From: Clostridia bacterium | GTDB lineage: Bacteria; Bacillota_A; Clostridia; Oscillospirales; CAG-272 | NCBI GenBank assembly: GCA_017501345.1 | Contig: JAFVXC010000030.1 | Coordinates: 44,556-108,555 of the forward strand | Direction of reading: 5' to 3' | DNA: 64,000 bases | Translations under genes and position numbers: made by a program | The notes under the pieces: generated by a model | Database searches by the model: none | What the model was told of the DNA's origin: nothing | What the model saw: the letters and a program-made list of their open reading frames with translations, nothing else | In this document: positions 1-8,764 of the stretch, one piece after another | Position numbering within the stretch: the stretch's first letter is position 1 | How the letters are laid out: every line of letters begins with the position of its first letter

Positions 1-801
1 TGGCTTACCATTCTGTCGATCGGTAGCACCGAGATCACGGTACAGCCGTCGGAGTTCATCAAAATGACCTTTATCTGCACCTTCGCGAAGCATCTGTCGA
101 TGGTGGGACGGTACATCAATCACCCAAAATATCTCCTCGGGCTCGCACTTCACGCGGGTGCGATCGTTGGCACGATCCTTCTGTCGGGGGACCTCGGTGT
201 CGCGCTCGTTTACGTTGCGATCATTCTCTTTATGCTCTTTGCGGCGGGAATGAGTCTTTTCTACGATCTCGGTCTTGCGGCGATCCTCGTGGCACTTTTT
301 CCGTTTCTGTGGGATTTCCTCGGGGATTATCAGCAGGAGCGCATCCTTGTAGGCTTTAACCCGAGCCTCGATCCGCTCGGGAAGGGAATGCAGCCCCTTT
401 TGTCGCGCGATGCGATCCTGAACGGCGGCTGGCTCGGTCGGGGCTTTCGCGGCGGAGAGGTCTATGAGATCCTGCCCGCGTCGCATACCGACTTTATGTT
501 TGCAACGGTATGCGAGAAATTCGGCTTCGTTGGTGGGGCACTCGTGATCCTTGCGCTTGGCGTGCTTGTTTCCCGCATTCTGTATCTTGCGGTAAGGCTG
601 AAGGATGATATGGGACGGTTGATCGCTGTGGGTGTTGCGGCGATGGTGATCGTGCAGTCGATCGAAAACGTCGGGATGTGTCTTGCACAGCTTCCCGTCG
701 TCGGCATTACGCTTCCTTTCATCAGCTACGGCGGCTCGTCGATGCTTGCGATCTATCTGCTCTTCGGCGTACTGCATAGCGTTGCGGCATACGGAAAATA
801 A
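1..801 (+). CDS. SEDS-family peptidoglycan glycosyltransferase (RodA/FtsW/SpoVE type), 5' truncated
   Basis: C-terminal portion of an integral-membrane SEDS protein, the family that polymerises lipid II into glycan strands together with a class B penicillin-binding protein. The reading frame is open from base 1, so the gene starts outside the window. Family signatures are visible: QPSEFIKM near the start, SHTDFMFA followed by EKFGFVGG in the middle, and LPFISYGGSS close to the end. Several hydrophobic stretches of membrane-segment length lie between them. The IENVGMCLAQLPVVG stretch looks slightly more like RodA than FtsW, but I cannot separate the subfamilies from a fragment. It stops about 60 bases before the pyr promoter, so it belongs to an upstream transcription unit. 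Confidence 0.9.
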   Translation, partial: WLTILSIGSTEITVQPSEFIKMTFICTFAKHLSMVGRYINHPKYLLGLALHAGAIVGTILLSGDLGVALVYVAIILFMLFAAGMSLFYDLGLAAILVALFPFLWDFLGDYQQERILVGFNPSLDPLGKGMQPLLSRDAILNGGWLGRGFRGGEVYEILPASHTDFMFATVCEKFGFVGGALVILALGVLVSRILYLAVRLKDDMGRLIAVGVAAMVIVQSIENVGMCLAQLPVVGITLPFISYGGSSMLAIYLLFGVLHSVAAYGK

Positions 802-864
802 TAAGACGTACGGAGCGCGACAAAATTTTGTGAGAAAATTCCTCTTCTTTCGGCAAAATATCTA

Positions 865-893
865 TTGACGAGAAGGGCGAACTGTGATATAAT
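865..893 (+). promoter_or_regulatory. Promoter of the pyrimidine operon
   Basis: TTGACG at 865-870 and TATAAT at 888-893 with a 17-base spacer, a near-perfect housekeeping sigma promoter. The expected start is at about 899-900. It is the only good promoter between the SEDS gene and pyrC and probably drives the whole operon to the terminator at 10531. Confidence 0.85.
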
Positions 894-901
894 AAAGTGA
901 T

Positions 902-936
902 CTGTGAGCGTATGCCCGGCTACGGGCATTTCACAG
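902..936 (+). promoter_or_regulatory. Stem-loop at the 5' end of the pyr operon transcript
   Basis: An outer arm CTGTGA (902-907) pairs with TCACAG (931-936), and an inner arm ATGCCCG (912-918) pairs with CGGGCAT (923-929) around a GCTA loop. It would form in the first 40 bases of the mRNA. No T-run follows and the ribosome site (957-961) is outside, so it is not an evident attenuator. mRNA stabilisation or a protein site are possible. It does not match the PyrR anti-antiterminator pattern I know. Confidence 0.5.
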
Positions 937-968
937 CAAACCGCATAAGAAAAAACGGAGGAACGGCA

Positions 969-2183
969 ATGATTCAGACGATGGATATTAGGAATTTCAA
1001 GACCGATCTTCTTTCTTCTTTTGATATGAAGTCTGCAGCTAAGGTTGCGGGCGATGCTGTCGCTTTTCCCGATTCGGGTGAGTTTGTTTTAATTCCCAGT
1101 TTCTGTGACGTGCACGTGCACTTCAGAGAGCCGGGATTTTTTTATAAGGAAACGATGGAAACAGGATCCGCTTCGGCGGCACGTGGGGGCTACACAGCGG
1201 TCTGCACGATGGCAAACCTGAATCCCGTCCCCGACAGTGTGGAAAATCTGCAGGCACAGCTCGATCTAATCGAGAGGGGCGCGTCGGTATCGGTCTATCC
1301 GTACGGCGCGATCACGGTCGGAGAGAAGGGCGAGGTGCTTGCCGATCTCGAGGGAATCTCGGATAAGGTCATCGCCTTTTCGGATGACGGCAGAGGCGTG
1401 CAGAATGACGGGATGATGCGTGAGGCGATGCAGAAGGCAAGGGCGCTCGGCAAGATGATCGTTGCACATTGCGAGGTCAACGATCTGCTTCGCGGCGGAT
1501 ATATTCACGACGGTGCATATGCGAAGGCACACGGACACAGGGGTATCTGCTCTGCGAGTGAATACGAGCAAATCGCACGAGACCTGCGACTTGCGAAGGA
1601 GACCGGAGTAAAATACCACGTCTGTCATATCTCGACGAAGGAAAGCGTTGATCTCATCAGACGCGCGAAGGCGGACGGTGTGGACGTAACGTGTGAGACC
1701 GCGCCGCATTACCTCATCCTGGATGACAGCGATCTCAGAGAGGACGGCCGCTTCAAAATGAACCCGCCGCTTCGGAGCGCGGAGGATAAGGCTGCGCTGA
1801 TCGAGGGACTGCTCGACGGCACGATCGATATGATCGCGACCGACCACGCCCCCCACTCCGCCGAGGAGAAGGGGAAGGGGCTTATGGGCAGTGCGTTCGG
1901 CGTTGTCGGACTCGAAACGGCATTCCCTGCGATGTATACGCATTTCGTAAAAACGGGGATCATCTCGCTCGAAAGGCTTGTTGAGGTGATGGCGATAAAG
2001 CCGCGTGAGCGCTTCGGCATTCCGATGGGCACCGAGTTTTCGGTCTGGGAGCTTTCGCGGGAGTTCACGGTCGATCCCGATGAATTTGCGACGAAGGGAA
2101 GAGCGACGCCGTTCACGGGTATGCAATTCTTTGGTGTCAATCATCTGACCGTGCAGAACGGAAGGATCGTATATAAAAAGTAA
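969..2183 (+). CDS. pyrC: Dihydroorotase (class I), third step of UMP synthesis
   Basis: 404-residue zinc amidohydrolase that cyclises carbamoyl-aspartate to dihydroorotate. The metal motif DVHVHFREPG lies at residues 47-56. Further histidines at 167 and 220, the MNPPLRS substrate segment, and TDHAPHS with Asp292 complete a class I active site. The ATG at 969 is chosen because GGAGG ends 7 bases upstream at 957-961; an in-frame start at 897 would precede the predicted transcription start. First gene of the operon, 51 bases before carB. Confidence 0.93.
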   Translation: MIQTMDIRNFKTDLLSSFDMKSAAKVAGDAVAFPDSGEFVLIPSFCDVHVHFREPGFFYKETMETGSASAARGGYTAVCTMANLNPVPDSVENLQAQLDLIERGASVSVYPYGAITVGEKGEVLADLEGISDKVIAFSDDGRGVQNDGMMREAMQKARALGKMIVAHCEVNDLLRGGYIHDGAYAKAHGHRGICSASEYEQIARDLRLAKETGVKYHVCHISTKESVDLIRRAKADGVDVTCETAPHYLILDDSDLREDGRFKMNPPLRSAEDKAALIEGLLDGTIDMIATDHAPHSAEEKGKGLMGSAFGVVGLETAFPAMYTHFVKTGIISLERLVEVMAIKPRERFGIPMGTEFSVWELSREFTVDPDEFATKGRATPFTGMQFFGVNHLTVQNGRIVYKK

Positions 2184-2234
2184 TAAAACAGGAAAAGATT
2201 CATATATAGAAGTTGCTTTCGGAGGTACAGAACA

Positions 2235-5200
2235 ATGGCAAAAAGAACAGATCTGAAAAAAATTCTGATCATCGGCTCGGGACCGATCGTCATCGGTCAG
2301 GCGGCGGAATTTGACTATGCGGGCACGCAGGCCTGCCTTGCGCTGAAGGAGGAGGGCTATGAGGTCGTCCTTGTCAACTCTAATCCTGCGACGATCATGA
2401 CCGACACGACAATCGCGGACAAGGTCTATATGGAGCCCTTGACGCTTGAATATATTGCGAAGATCCTGCGGTACGAGCGTCCCGACGCGATCGTTCCCGG
2501 TATCGGCGGTCAGACCGGCCTCAACCTTGCGATGCAGCTTGAGAAAAAGGGCGTGCTGAAGGAATGCGGCGTTGAGCTGCTCGGTACGAGCTCCGAGAGC
2601 ATCGAGCGCGCGGAGGACAGAGAACTCTTCAAGGAGCTTTGTATGTCGATCGGCGAGCCCGTCATCCCGTCGGAGATTACCTATAATCTTGAAGAAGCAA
2701 AGGAAGCGGCAAACCGCATCGGTTACCCCGTTGTCCTTCGTCCCGCGTTCACCCTCGGTGGCACGGGTGGCGGATTTGCGTATAGTGAGGAGGAGCTCAT
2801 CGAGGTCGGTATGAATGCCTTTAAGCTCTCTCCCGTGCATCAGGTCCTGATCGAGAAGAGCGTCAAGGGCTATAAGGAGATCGAATTCGAAGTCATGCGT
2901 GACTCGAACGACCACGCCATCACGATCTGCGGTATGGAAAACGTCGACCCCGTCGGGGTTCACACCGGCGACTCGATCGTTGTCGCGCCGATCCTCTCGC
3001 TTTCCGATCACGATCTCAAGATGCTGAATGACAGTGCGATCAAGATCATCCGCGAGCTCAAGATCGAGGGTGGCTGTAACGTACAGTTTGCTTTGAATCC
3101 CGATTCGAGTGAGTACTACCTCATCGAGGTCAACCCCCGCGTTTCGCGCTCCTCGGCGCTTGCGTCGAAGGCATCGGGCTATCCGATCGCGCGCGTGACT
3201 GCAAAGATCGCTGTCGGTATGGCGCTTGAGGATATTCCCGTTGCGGGTGGTACCGCCGCGATCGAGCCGAGACTCGACTACATCGTTGCAAAGTTCCCGC
3301 GCTTCCCGTTTGATAAATTTACAAATGCCGCAAACGTACTCGGTACGCAGATGAAGGCGACCGGTGAGGTTATGGGCATCGGTGCGACCCTTGACGAATG
3401 TATGCTGAAGTCGGTCCGCTCGCTTGAGATCGGTGTTTGTCACTTCCACCTCGCGAAGTTTGATTCGTGGACGGACGACGCACTCGTTGATTACCTCACG
3501 AAGGCATTCCACGATGACAGTGTTTATGCAGTCTGCGAGCTTCTGCGCCGCGGAATGTCGATCGAGCAGCTCCACGAGATCACGAAGATTACCGAGCTCT
3601 TCCTCGAGTCCTTCAAGCGTATCATCGATATGGAAAAGACCCTGAAGGAGAACAAGGGAAGCGAGGAGATTCTGAAGGCCGCGAAGGTGATGGGCTTCTC
3701 CGATAAATTCATTGCAAGACTCTGGGGTGTAAGTGAGCTTGACATTTACAACAAGCGTCACGAAATGAAGCTTTTCCCCGTCTTCCCGATGGTCGATACT
3801 CTCCACACGGGCAAGTATATCGCGTATCTCTACTCCTCCTACACAGGAAAGAACGAGTCGCGTCTTACCGATAAGAAGAAGATCGTCGTGCTCGGTGCGG
3901 GCCCGATCCGTATCGGACAGGGTGTTGAATTCGACTATTCCACCGTCCACGCAGTGCAGACCATCAAGCGCGCGGGCTACGAGGCGATCATCATCAACAA
4001 CAATCCCGAAACCGTTTCGACCGACTACACCACGGCGGATAAGCTCTATTTTGAGCCCCTTACCCCCGAGGATGTTATGAATATCATCGAGTTCGAGCAG
4101 CCCGAGGGCGTCGTTGCTTCTCTCGGCGGTCAGACCGCGATCAACCTCGCAGAGCCCCTGCGTGCACGCGGTGTCAAGATCATTGGAACCGACTGCGACG
4201 CGATCGAGCGTGCGGAGAACCGCGACAGCTTCGAGCATATTCTGAACGAGCTGAACATCCCGCAGCCGAAGGGCCACGCCGTTACGAAGATCGAGGACGG
4301 CATCAAGGCAGCGGCAGAGATCGGATATCCCGTTCTCGTTCGTCCGAGCTTCGTGCTCGGCGGCAGAGCGATGCAGATCGTTGCGAACGAGGAGCAGCTC
4401 CGTCATTACCTCAGAACCGCCGTTGAGATCGATGAGGACAAGCCCGTTCTGGTCGACAAATATATCCAGGGCAAGGAGGTCGAGGTCGATGCGATCTGCG
4501 ACGGCAGAGACGTCTTCGTTCCCGGCATTATGGAGCTCGTCGAGCGTACCGGTGTCCATTCGGGCGACTCGATCAGCGTTTATCCTACCTTCTCGATCTC
4601 TGATAAGGTCAAGGGCATTATTCTGCAGTACGCGAAGAAGCTCGGTCTCGGCATCGGCATCATCGGACTTTATAACATCCAGTTTATCGTCGATAAGGAC
4701 GAAAATGTCTTTATCATCGAGGTCAATCCGCGTTCCTCCCGTACCGTGCCCTTCCTTTCGAAGGCAACGGGCTACAGCCTCGCGGACATCGCGACTGAGG
4801 TCATCCTCGGTAAGTCCCTCAAGGAGCAGGGTATCTTCGACATTTACCCTGCAGAGAAAAAGCGTTGGTACGTTAAGGTTCCCGTATTCTCCTGGAGCAA
4901 GCTCCGCGGTCTTGACGCATACCTTTCCCCCGAGATGAAGTCCACGGGTGAGGCGATCGGCTACGACGACAAGCTCAACCGCGCACTGTATAAGGCGCTT
5001 CAGGCAGGCGGCACGCACCTTCAGAATTACGGAACCGTGCTTGTTACCATCGCCGATAAGGATAAGGACGAGGCGCTCCCGCTGATCCGTCGCTTCTACG
5101 ATCTCGGCTTCAACATTGAGGCGACCGAGGGTACGACGAAGTTCCTGAAGGCAAACGGCATCCGTACGCATATGCTGAAGAAGATCAGCGACGGAAGCTC

Positions 5201-5411
5201 CGAGATCGTTGATTCGATCCGTCAGGGACACATTGCATACGTTATCAATACTCGCGACATTGGTGCGCAGGGTCAGGAATCGGATGGCGCAGAGATCCGT
5301 CTTACGGCAACCGAAAACAACGTGACGATTTTCACCTCGCTTGATACCGTTAAGGTTCTGCTTGATGTTCTCGACGAGACCACGCTTCGCATCTCGACGA
5401 TCGACGCGTAA
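2235..5411 (+). CDS. carB: Carbamoyl-phosphate synthase large subunit
   Basis: 1058 residues, the normal length for CarB, which makes carbamoyl phosphate from bicarbonate, two ATP and ammonia channelled from the glutaminase CarA. The two homologous synthetase halves are visible: IIGSGPIVIGQAAEFDYAG near residue 12 and VLGAGPIRIGQGVEFDYS near 553. Each is followed by ATP-grasp features (VLRPAFTLGGTGGG; VRPSFVLGGRAMQ). The last 120 or so residues form the methylglyoxal-synthase-like allosteric domain. GGAGG at 2221-2225 fits the start. Oddly, carA, usually directly upstream, is not in this operon or window. Confidence 0.96.
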   Translation: MAKRTDLKKILIIGSGPIVIGQAAEFDYAGTQACLALKEEGYEVVLVNSNPATIMTDTTIADKVYMEPLTLEYIAKILRYERPDAIVPGIGGQTGLNLAMQLEKKGVLKECGVELLGTSSESIERAEDRELFKELCMSIGEPVIPSEITYNLEEAKEAANRIGYPVVLRPAFTLGGTGGGFAYSEEELIEVGMNAFKLSPVHQVLIEKSVKGYKEIEFEVMRDSNDHAITICGMENVDPVGVHTGDSIVVAPILSLSDHDLKMLNDSAIKIIRELKIEGGCNVQFALNPDSSEYYLIEVNPRVSRSSALASKASGYPIARVTAKIAVGMALEDIPVAGGTAAIEPRLDYIVAKFPRFPFDKFTNAANVLGTQMKATGEVMGIGATLDECMLKSVRSLEIGVCHFHLAKFDSWTDDALVDYLTKAFHDDSVYAVCELLRRGMSIEQLHEITKITELFLESFKRIIDMEKTLKENKGSEEILKAAKVMGFSDKFIARLWGVSELDIYNKRHEMKLFPVFPMVDTLHTGKYIAYLYSSYTGKNESRLTDKKKIVVLGAGPIRIGQGVEFDYSTVHAVQTIKRAGYEAIIINNNPETVSTDYTTADKLYFEPLTPEDVMNIIEFEQPEGVVASLGGQTAINLAEPLRARGVKIIGTDCDAIERAENRDSFEHILNELNIPQPKGHAVTKIEDGIKAAAEIGYPVLVRPSFVLGGRAMQIVANEEQLRHYLRTAVEIDEDKPVLVDKYIQGKEVEVDAICDGRDVFVPGIMELVERTGVHSGDSISVYPTFSISDKVKGIILQYAKKLGLGIGIIGLYNIQFIVDKDENVFIIEVNPRSSRTVPFLSKATGYSLADIATEVILGKSLKEQGIFDIYPAEKKRWYVKVPVFSWSKLRGLDAYLSPEMKSTGEAIGYDDKLNRALYKALQAGGTHLQNYGTVLVTIADKDKDEALPLIRRFYDLGFNIEATEGTTKFLKANGIRTHMLKKISDGSSEIVDSIRQGHIAYVINTRDIGAQGQESDGAEIRLTATENNVTIFTSLDTVKVLLDVLDETTLRISTIDA

Positions 5412-5415
5412 AAAT

Positions 5416-5446
5416 ACCGAAGCGGAGGCTTGCCTCCGCTTTCGGT
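5416..5446 (+). promoter_or_regulatory. Intercistronic hairpin between carB and pyrK
   Basis: ACCGAAGCGGAGGC (5416-5429) pairs with GCCTCCGCTTTCGGT (5432-5446) around a two-base turn, with one bulged T. No T-run follows, so it is unlikely to terminate. It probably protects or marks an mRNA processing point inside the operon and may reduce expression of downstream genes. Confidence 0.55.
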
Positions 5447-5488
5447 GCAATATGGAAACGATAAAAACGACGGCAAAGGAGATAACGC

Positions 5489-6238
5489 GTGAAACAAAGT
5501 CTTTTTGAAATCATTGAAAATACCCCTCTGACCGACAGTGTAATGCGGATGCGCCTGAAGGGCGACACCTCTGAAATTACGCGCTCCGGACAGTTTGTTA
5601 ACATTCTGCTCGACGGCTTTTATTTGCGTCGTCCGATCTCGGTCAACGACGTTGAGGGAGACGTTCTGACGATCATCTACAAGGTCGTCGGTAAGGGAAC
5701 CGAGAAAATGCGCACGATGGAAGGCGGCACGCTCGATATCCTCACGGGTCTCGGCAACGGCTACGATCTTTCGCCTGCAGGCGACTGCCCGCTTCTCGTT
5801 GGAGGCGGCGTTGGCGTTCCTCCTCTCTATATGCTTGCGAGAAAGCTGATCGCACAAGGGAAGTCGGTTTCGGTCATCCTCGGCTTTAACACGAAGAGTG
5901 AGATCTTTTACGAGGAGGAATTCAAAGCCCTCGGCTGTGACGTGACCGTTGCAACTGCGGACGGCTCGTACGGCGTGAAGGGATTTGTGACCGATGCTTT
6001 GAAGGCCCTTGAGGAAGAGGGAAGGACCTACACGTACTTCTACACCTGTGGTCCCGAGCCGATGCTGAAGGCACTGTATCACGCTACTGCGACGAGCGGA
6101 CAGTTCAGCTTTGAAGAGCGTATGGGCTGTGGCTTCGGTGCTTGTATGGGCTGCTCCTGCAAGACGCTGTACGGCAATAAGCGCATCTGTAAGGACGGTC
6201 CCGTCCTCGTGAAGGAGGAGATCATATGGGAAAAATGA
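5489..6238 (+). CDS. pyrK: Dihydroorotate dehydrogenase electron-transfer subunit
   Basis: 249 residues. PyrK carries FAD and a [2Fe-2S] cluster and passes electrons from the FMN of PyrD to NAD+. The flavin-binding LRRPISV lies at residues 46-52, the nucleotide-binding VGGGVGVPPLY at about 104-114, and the cluster cysteines C214-x4-C219-x2-C222-x11-C234 are all present. The start is GTG (5489), supported by AAAGGAG about 7 bases upstream. The end overlaps pyrD by 13 bases, which indicates translational coupling of the two subunits. Confidence 0.93.
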   Translation: MKQSLFEIIENTPLTDSVMRMRLKGDTSEITRSGQFVNILLDGFYLRRPISVNDVEGDVLTIIYKVVGKGTEKMRTMEGGTLDILTGLGNGYDLSPAGDCPLLVGGGVGVPPLYMLARKLIAQGKSVSVILGFNTKSEIFYEEEFKALGCDVTVATADGSYGVKGFVTDALKALEEEGRTYTYFYTCGPEPMLKALYHATATSGQFSFEERMGCGFGACMGCSCKTLYGNKRICKDGPVLVKEEIIWEK

Positions 6239-7137
6239 ACGTAAATCTTTGTGGCATCGAGCTCGATAATCCGATCATTCCCGCAAGCGGAACCTTCGGG
6301 TACGGATATGAGTTCGCGGAGCTGTACGATATCAATCTCCTCGGCACGTTCTCCTTTAAGGGAACGACGAGGGATCCTCGCTTCGGCAACCCTACCCCTC
6401 GTATTGCAGAGTGCTATGCGGGGATGATCAACGCGGTCGGATTGCAGAATCCGGGTGTGGAGAAGGTCATTTCCGAAGAGCTTCCGAAGCTCCGCAAATG
6501 CTTCTCGAAGCCCGTAATGGCGAATGTCAGCGGCTTCTCGATCGAGGACTATGCATATACCGCGCAGAGACTCGACGCCTGCCCTGAGGTCGGTTGGATC
6601 GAGGTCAACGTCAGCTGTCCGAACGTACACGGCGGCGGTATGAGCTTCGGCACGTCGCCCGAGGCGGCTGCCGAGGTCACGAGGGCAGTCAAGGCGGTTA
6701 CAACGAAGCCGATCCTTGTGAAGCTTTCTCCGAACGTCACCGATATCGTCTCGATCGCGAAGGCGTGCGAGGATGCGGGTGCGGACGGCATCAGCCTCAT
6801 TAACACCCTGCTCGGAATGCGTATCGATCTTGCGAGACGGAGACCCGTGATCGCAAATAAGATGGGTGGCTTCTCGGGAGCGGCGATCTTTCCCGTCGCG
6901 GTGCGGATGGTCTATCAGGTGTCACACGCTGTAAAGATCCCCGTCGTCGGTATGGGCGGCGTATCGAGCGCCGAGGATGTCATCGAAATGATGATGGCGG
7001 GTGCGACCGCAGTTGAGGTCGGCGCCGCGAATCTCGTAAACCCGTATGCGTGCAGAGATATTATAAACGATCTGCCTGCCGTTATGGAAAAATATCGAAT
7101 CGAATCGCTCGAAAGCATCATCGGAGCGGTCAACTAA
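6226..7137 (+). CDS. pyrD: Dihydroorotate dehydrogenase catalytic subunit, class 1B
   Basis: 303 residues, an FMN TIM-barrel enzyme oxidising dihydroorotate to orotate. The class 1 catalytic cysteine is Cys131 in VNVSCPNVHGG. NPIIPASGTFGYG near the N-terminus and GMGGVSSAEDVIEMMMAGA near the C-terminus match the FMN and phosphate-binding segments. Pairing with pyrK defines the NAD-linked 1B type. ATG 6226 is preferred over the in-frame ATG 6235 because AAGGAGG lies 6212-6218. Confidence 0.94.
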   Translation: MGKMNVNLCGIELDNPIIPASGTFGYGYEFAELYDINLLGTFSFKGTTRDPRFGNPTPRIAECYAGMINAVGLQNPGVEKVISEELPKLRKCFSKPVMANVSGFSIEDYAYTAQRLDACPEVGWIEVNVSCPNVHGGGMSFGTSPEAAAEVTRAVKAVTTKPILVKLSPNVTDIVSIAKACEDAGADGISLINTLLGMRIDLARRRPVIANKMGGFSGAAIFPVAVRMVYQVSHAVKIPVVGMGGVSSAEDVIEMMMAGATAVEVGAANLVNPYACRDIINDLPAVMEKYRIESLESIIGAVN

Positions 7138-7155
7138 AAAAGGACGGATAGAAAA

Positions 7156-7854
7156 ATGGGAAAAGACGTAATTATTGCCTGCGATTTTGACAGTGCGGAA
7201 AAAACATTTGCATTTCTTGACAAATTTACCGGAAGAAAGCCCTTCGTGAAGATCGGTATGGAGCTTTTCTATGCGGAAGGCCCCGCGATCGTGCGTGAGA
7301 TCAAGAAGAGAGGACATAAGATCTTCCTCGACCTCAAGCTCCACGATATCCCCAATACCGTAAAGAAGAGTATGGCGGTTCTTTCGGGACTTGACGTTGA
7401 TATGACCAATCTCCACGCATCGGGCACGAAGCGTATGATGGAGGCGGCGCTCGAGGGACTTACTCGCCCCGACGGAACGAGACCGATCCTCATCGCCGTC
7501 ACCCAGCTTACCTCGACCGACGAGGAGAGTATGAGAGCGGATCTGCTCATAAACGAGCCGATCGATAAGGTCGTTATGCACTACGCGAGGAACGCGAAGG
7601 ACTCGGGCCTCGACGGTGTCGTTTGCTCGCCCCTTGAAGCCGGCAAGGTTCACGATACCTGCGGCAAGGGCTTCGTTACCGTTACCCCCGGTGTTCGCTT
7701 TGCGGACGGCGATAAGGGCGACCAGAAGCGCGTGATGACGCCCGAGGAGGCGAAGAAGATCGGATCCGACTATATCGTTGTCGGCAGGCCGATCACTGCG
7801 GCGGAGGATCCCGTTGCGGCGTATGAAAGATGCGTCCGCGAATTCGTTGATTAA
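7156..7854 (+). CDS. pyrF: Orotidine-5'-phosphate decarboxylase
   Basis: 232-residue TIM-barrel enzyme making UMP from OMP. The catalytic D-x-K-x-x-D array is Asp59, Lys61, Asp64 in LDLKLHDIPNT. VTPGVRF and VVGRPIT near the end bind the phosphate. It follows pyrD by 18 bases in the same operon. Confidence 0.94.
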   Translation: MGKDVIIACDFDSAEKTFAFLDKFTGRKPFVKIGMELFYAEGPAIVREIKKRGHKIFLDLKLHDIPNTVKKSMAVLSGLDVDMTNLHASGTKRMMEAALEGLTRPDGTRPILIAVTQLTSTDEESMRADLLINEPIDKVVMHYARNAKDSGLDGVVCSPLEAGKVHDTCGKGFVTVTPGVRFADGDKGDQKRVMTPEEAKKIGSDYIVVGRPITAAEDPVAAYERCVREFVD

Positions 7855-7877
7855 AAAGCAAATACGGAGGATAACAA

Positions 7878-8084
7878 ATGCCGGAATACGTTGTATTACA
7901 GGTAACGCTCAAGGAAAAGATCGTCGGGACAGGCTCGAGGAATCTCTCTGAGCTGGAAGAGGTCATCAATCAGCAGGCGGCGAAGGGATATCGTCTGCAT
8001 ACCATTTCTACGGCGTCGGCTCACAGCACGGGCCTCGGAGGTGGGGACAGGATCCAGGCAACGATGGTATTTGAAAAACTATAA
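7878..8084 (+). CDS. Small DUF4177-like protein inside the pyr operon
   Basis: 68 residues preceded by CGGAGG (7866-7871). The sequence MPEYVVLQVTLKEK, then LEEVINQQAAKGYRLHTIS and a terminal MVFEK, has the beta-helix-beta layout and aromatic/glycine spacing of the DUF4177 family (small proteins of unknown function). No signal peptide or membrane segment. It lies between pyrF and pyrE with 23-base gaps on both sides and the same strand, so it is co-transcribed with pyrimidine genes. No role in nucleotide synthesis is known to me; the family call is from pattern recognition. Confidence 0.75.
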   Translation: MPEYVVLQVTLKEKIVGTGSRNLSELEEVINQQAAKGYRLHTISTASAHSTGLGGGDRIQATMVFEKL

Positions 8085-8107
8085 CTTCGAGACAAAGGAG
8101 ATAAAAA

Positions 8108-8764
8108 ATGGAAAGCTATAAGAGAGAATTTATTCAGTTTTTGCAGAGTGCAGGCGTGCTCAAGTTCGGTGACTTCACCGCAAAGAGTGGCAGAAAAATC
8201 CCTTATTTCATCAATGCAGGTATGATCAAGACGGGTAACGACATTGCAACGCTCGGTGAGTTTTACGCAAGGGCTTACTTCGAAAAGCTCGGTAAAAAGC
8301 AGGCCGTTCTTTACGGTCCCGCATACAAGGGCATTTCGCTCTCCGTTTCCGCGGCAGTTGCACTGTCGAAAAACGGTCTGAACGTGCCGTTCTTCTTTAA
8401 CCGCAAGGAGGTCAAGGACCACGGCGAGGGCGGCGTTTTTGTCGGCTACGTTCCGAATGCGGGCGAGGAGATCGTCATTATCGAGGACGTGATCACCGCA
8501 GGTACGGCGATCCGCGAGAGCATGGAGATCCTTTCGCATCTGGAAGGCACTAAGGTCGCCGCCACCTTTATTATGGTTGACCGCAAGGAAAAGGGCCAGG
8601 GCGAAAAGGGCGCAATGCAGGAGATCGAGGAGCAGTTCGGCTTCCCCGTATACTCCATTGTTGACGTTTACGATATCATCGAGTACCTCGAGGAGGATCC
8701 CGCAAACGAGGAGAACGTTACCCGTATCAAGAATTATCTTGCAGTGAACGGAGCGAAGGTATGA
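8108..8764 (+). CDS. pyrE: Orotate phosphoribosyltransferase
   Basis: 218 residues, transfers ribose phosphate from PRPP to orotate. The PRPP-binding signature occupies residues 121-138 ([18 protein letters not shown]). The flexible-loop region around 99-108 ([10 protein letters not shown]) is typical. RBS AAAGGAG precedes it. Its stop overlaps the pyrB start in an ATGA arrangement, so the two are translationally coupled. Confidence 0.95.
   Translation: MESYKREFIQFLQSAGVLKFGDFTAKSGRKIPYFINAGMIKTGNDIATLGEFYARAYFEKLGKKQAVLYGPAYKGISLSVSAAVALSKNGLNVPFFFNRKEVKDHGEGGVFVGYVPNAGEEIVIIEDVITAGTAIRESMEILSHLEGTKVAATFIMVDRKEKGQGEKGAMQEIEEQFGFPVYSIVDVYDIIEYLEEDPANEENVTRIKNYLAVNGAKV

Noticed and set aside
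894..968. PyrR-type attenuator in the pyr leader
   Set aside because: No terminator with a T-run and no PyrR binding-loop pattern; only a simple 5' hairpin is present.
1266..5450. 1394-codon open frame antisense to pyrC and carB
   Set aside because: It is the mirror of a strongly codon-biased gene; no ribosome site, no recognisable domain, and the plus-strand genes are certain.
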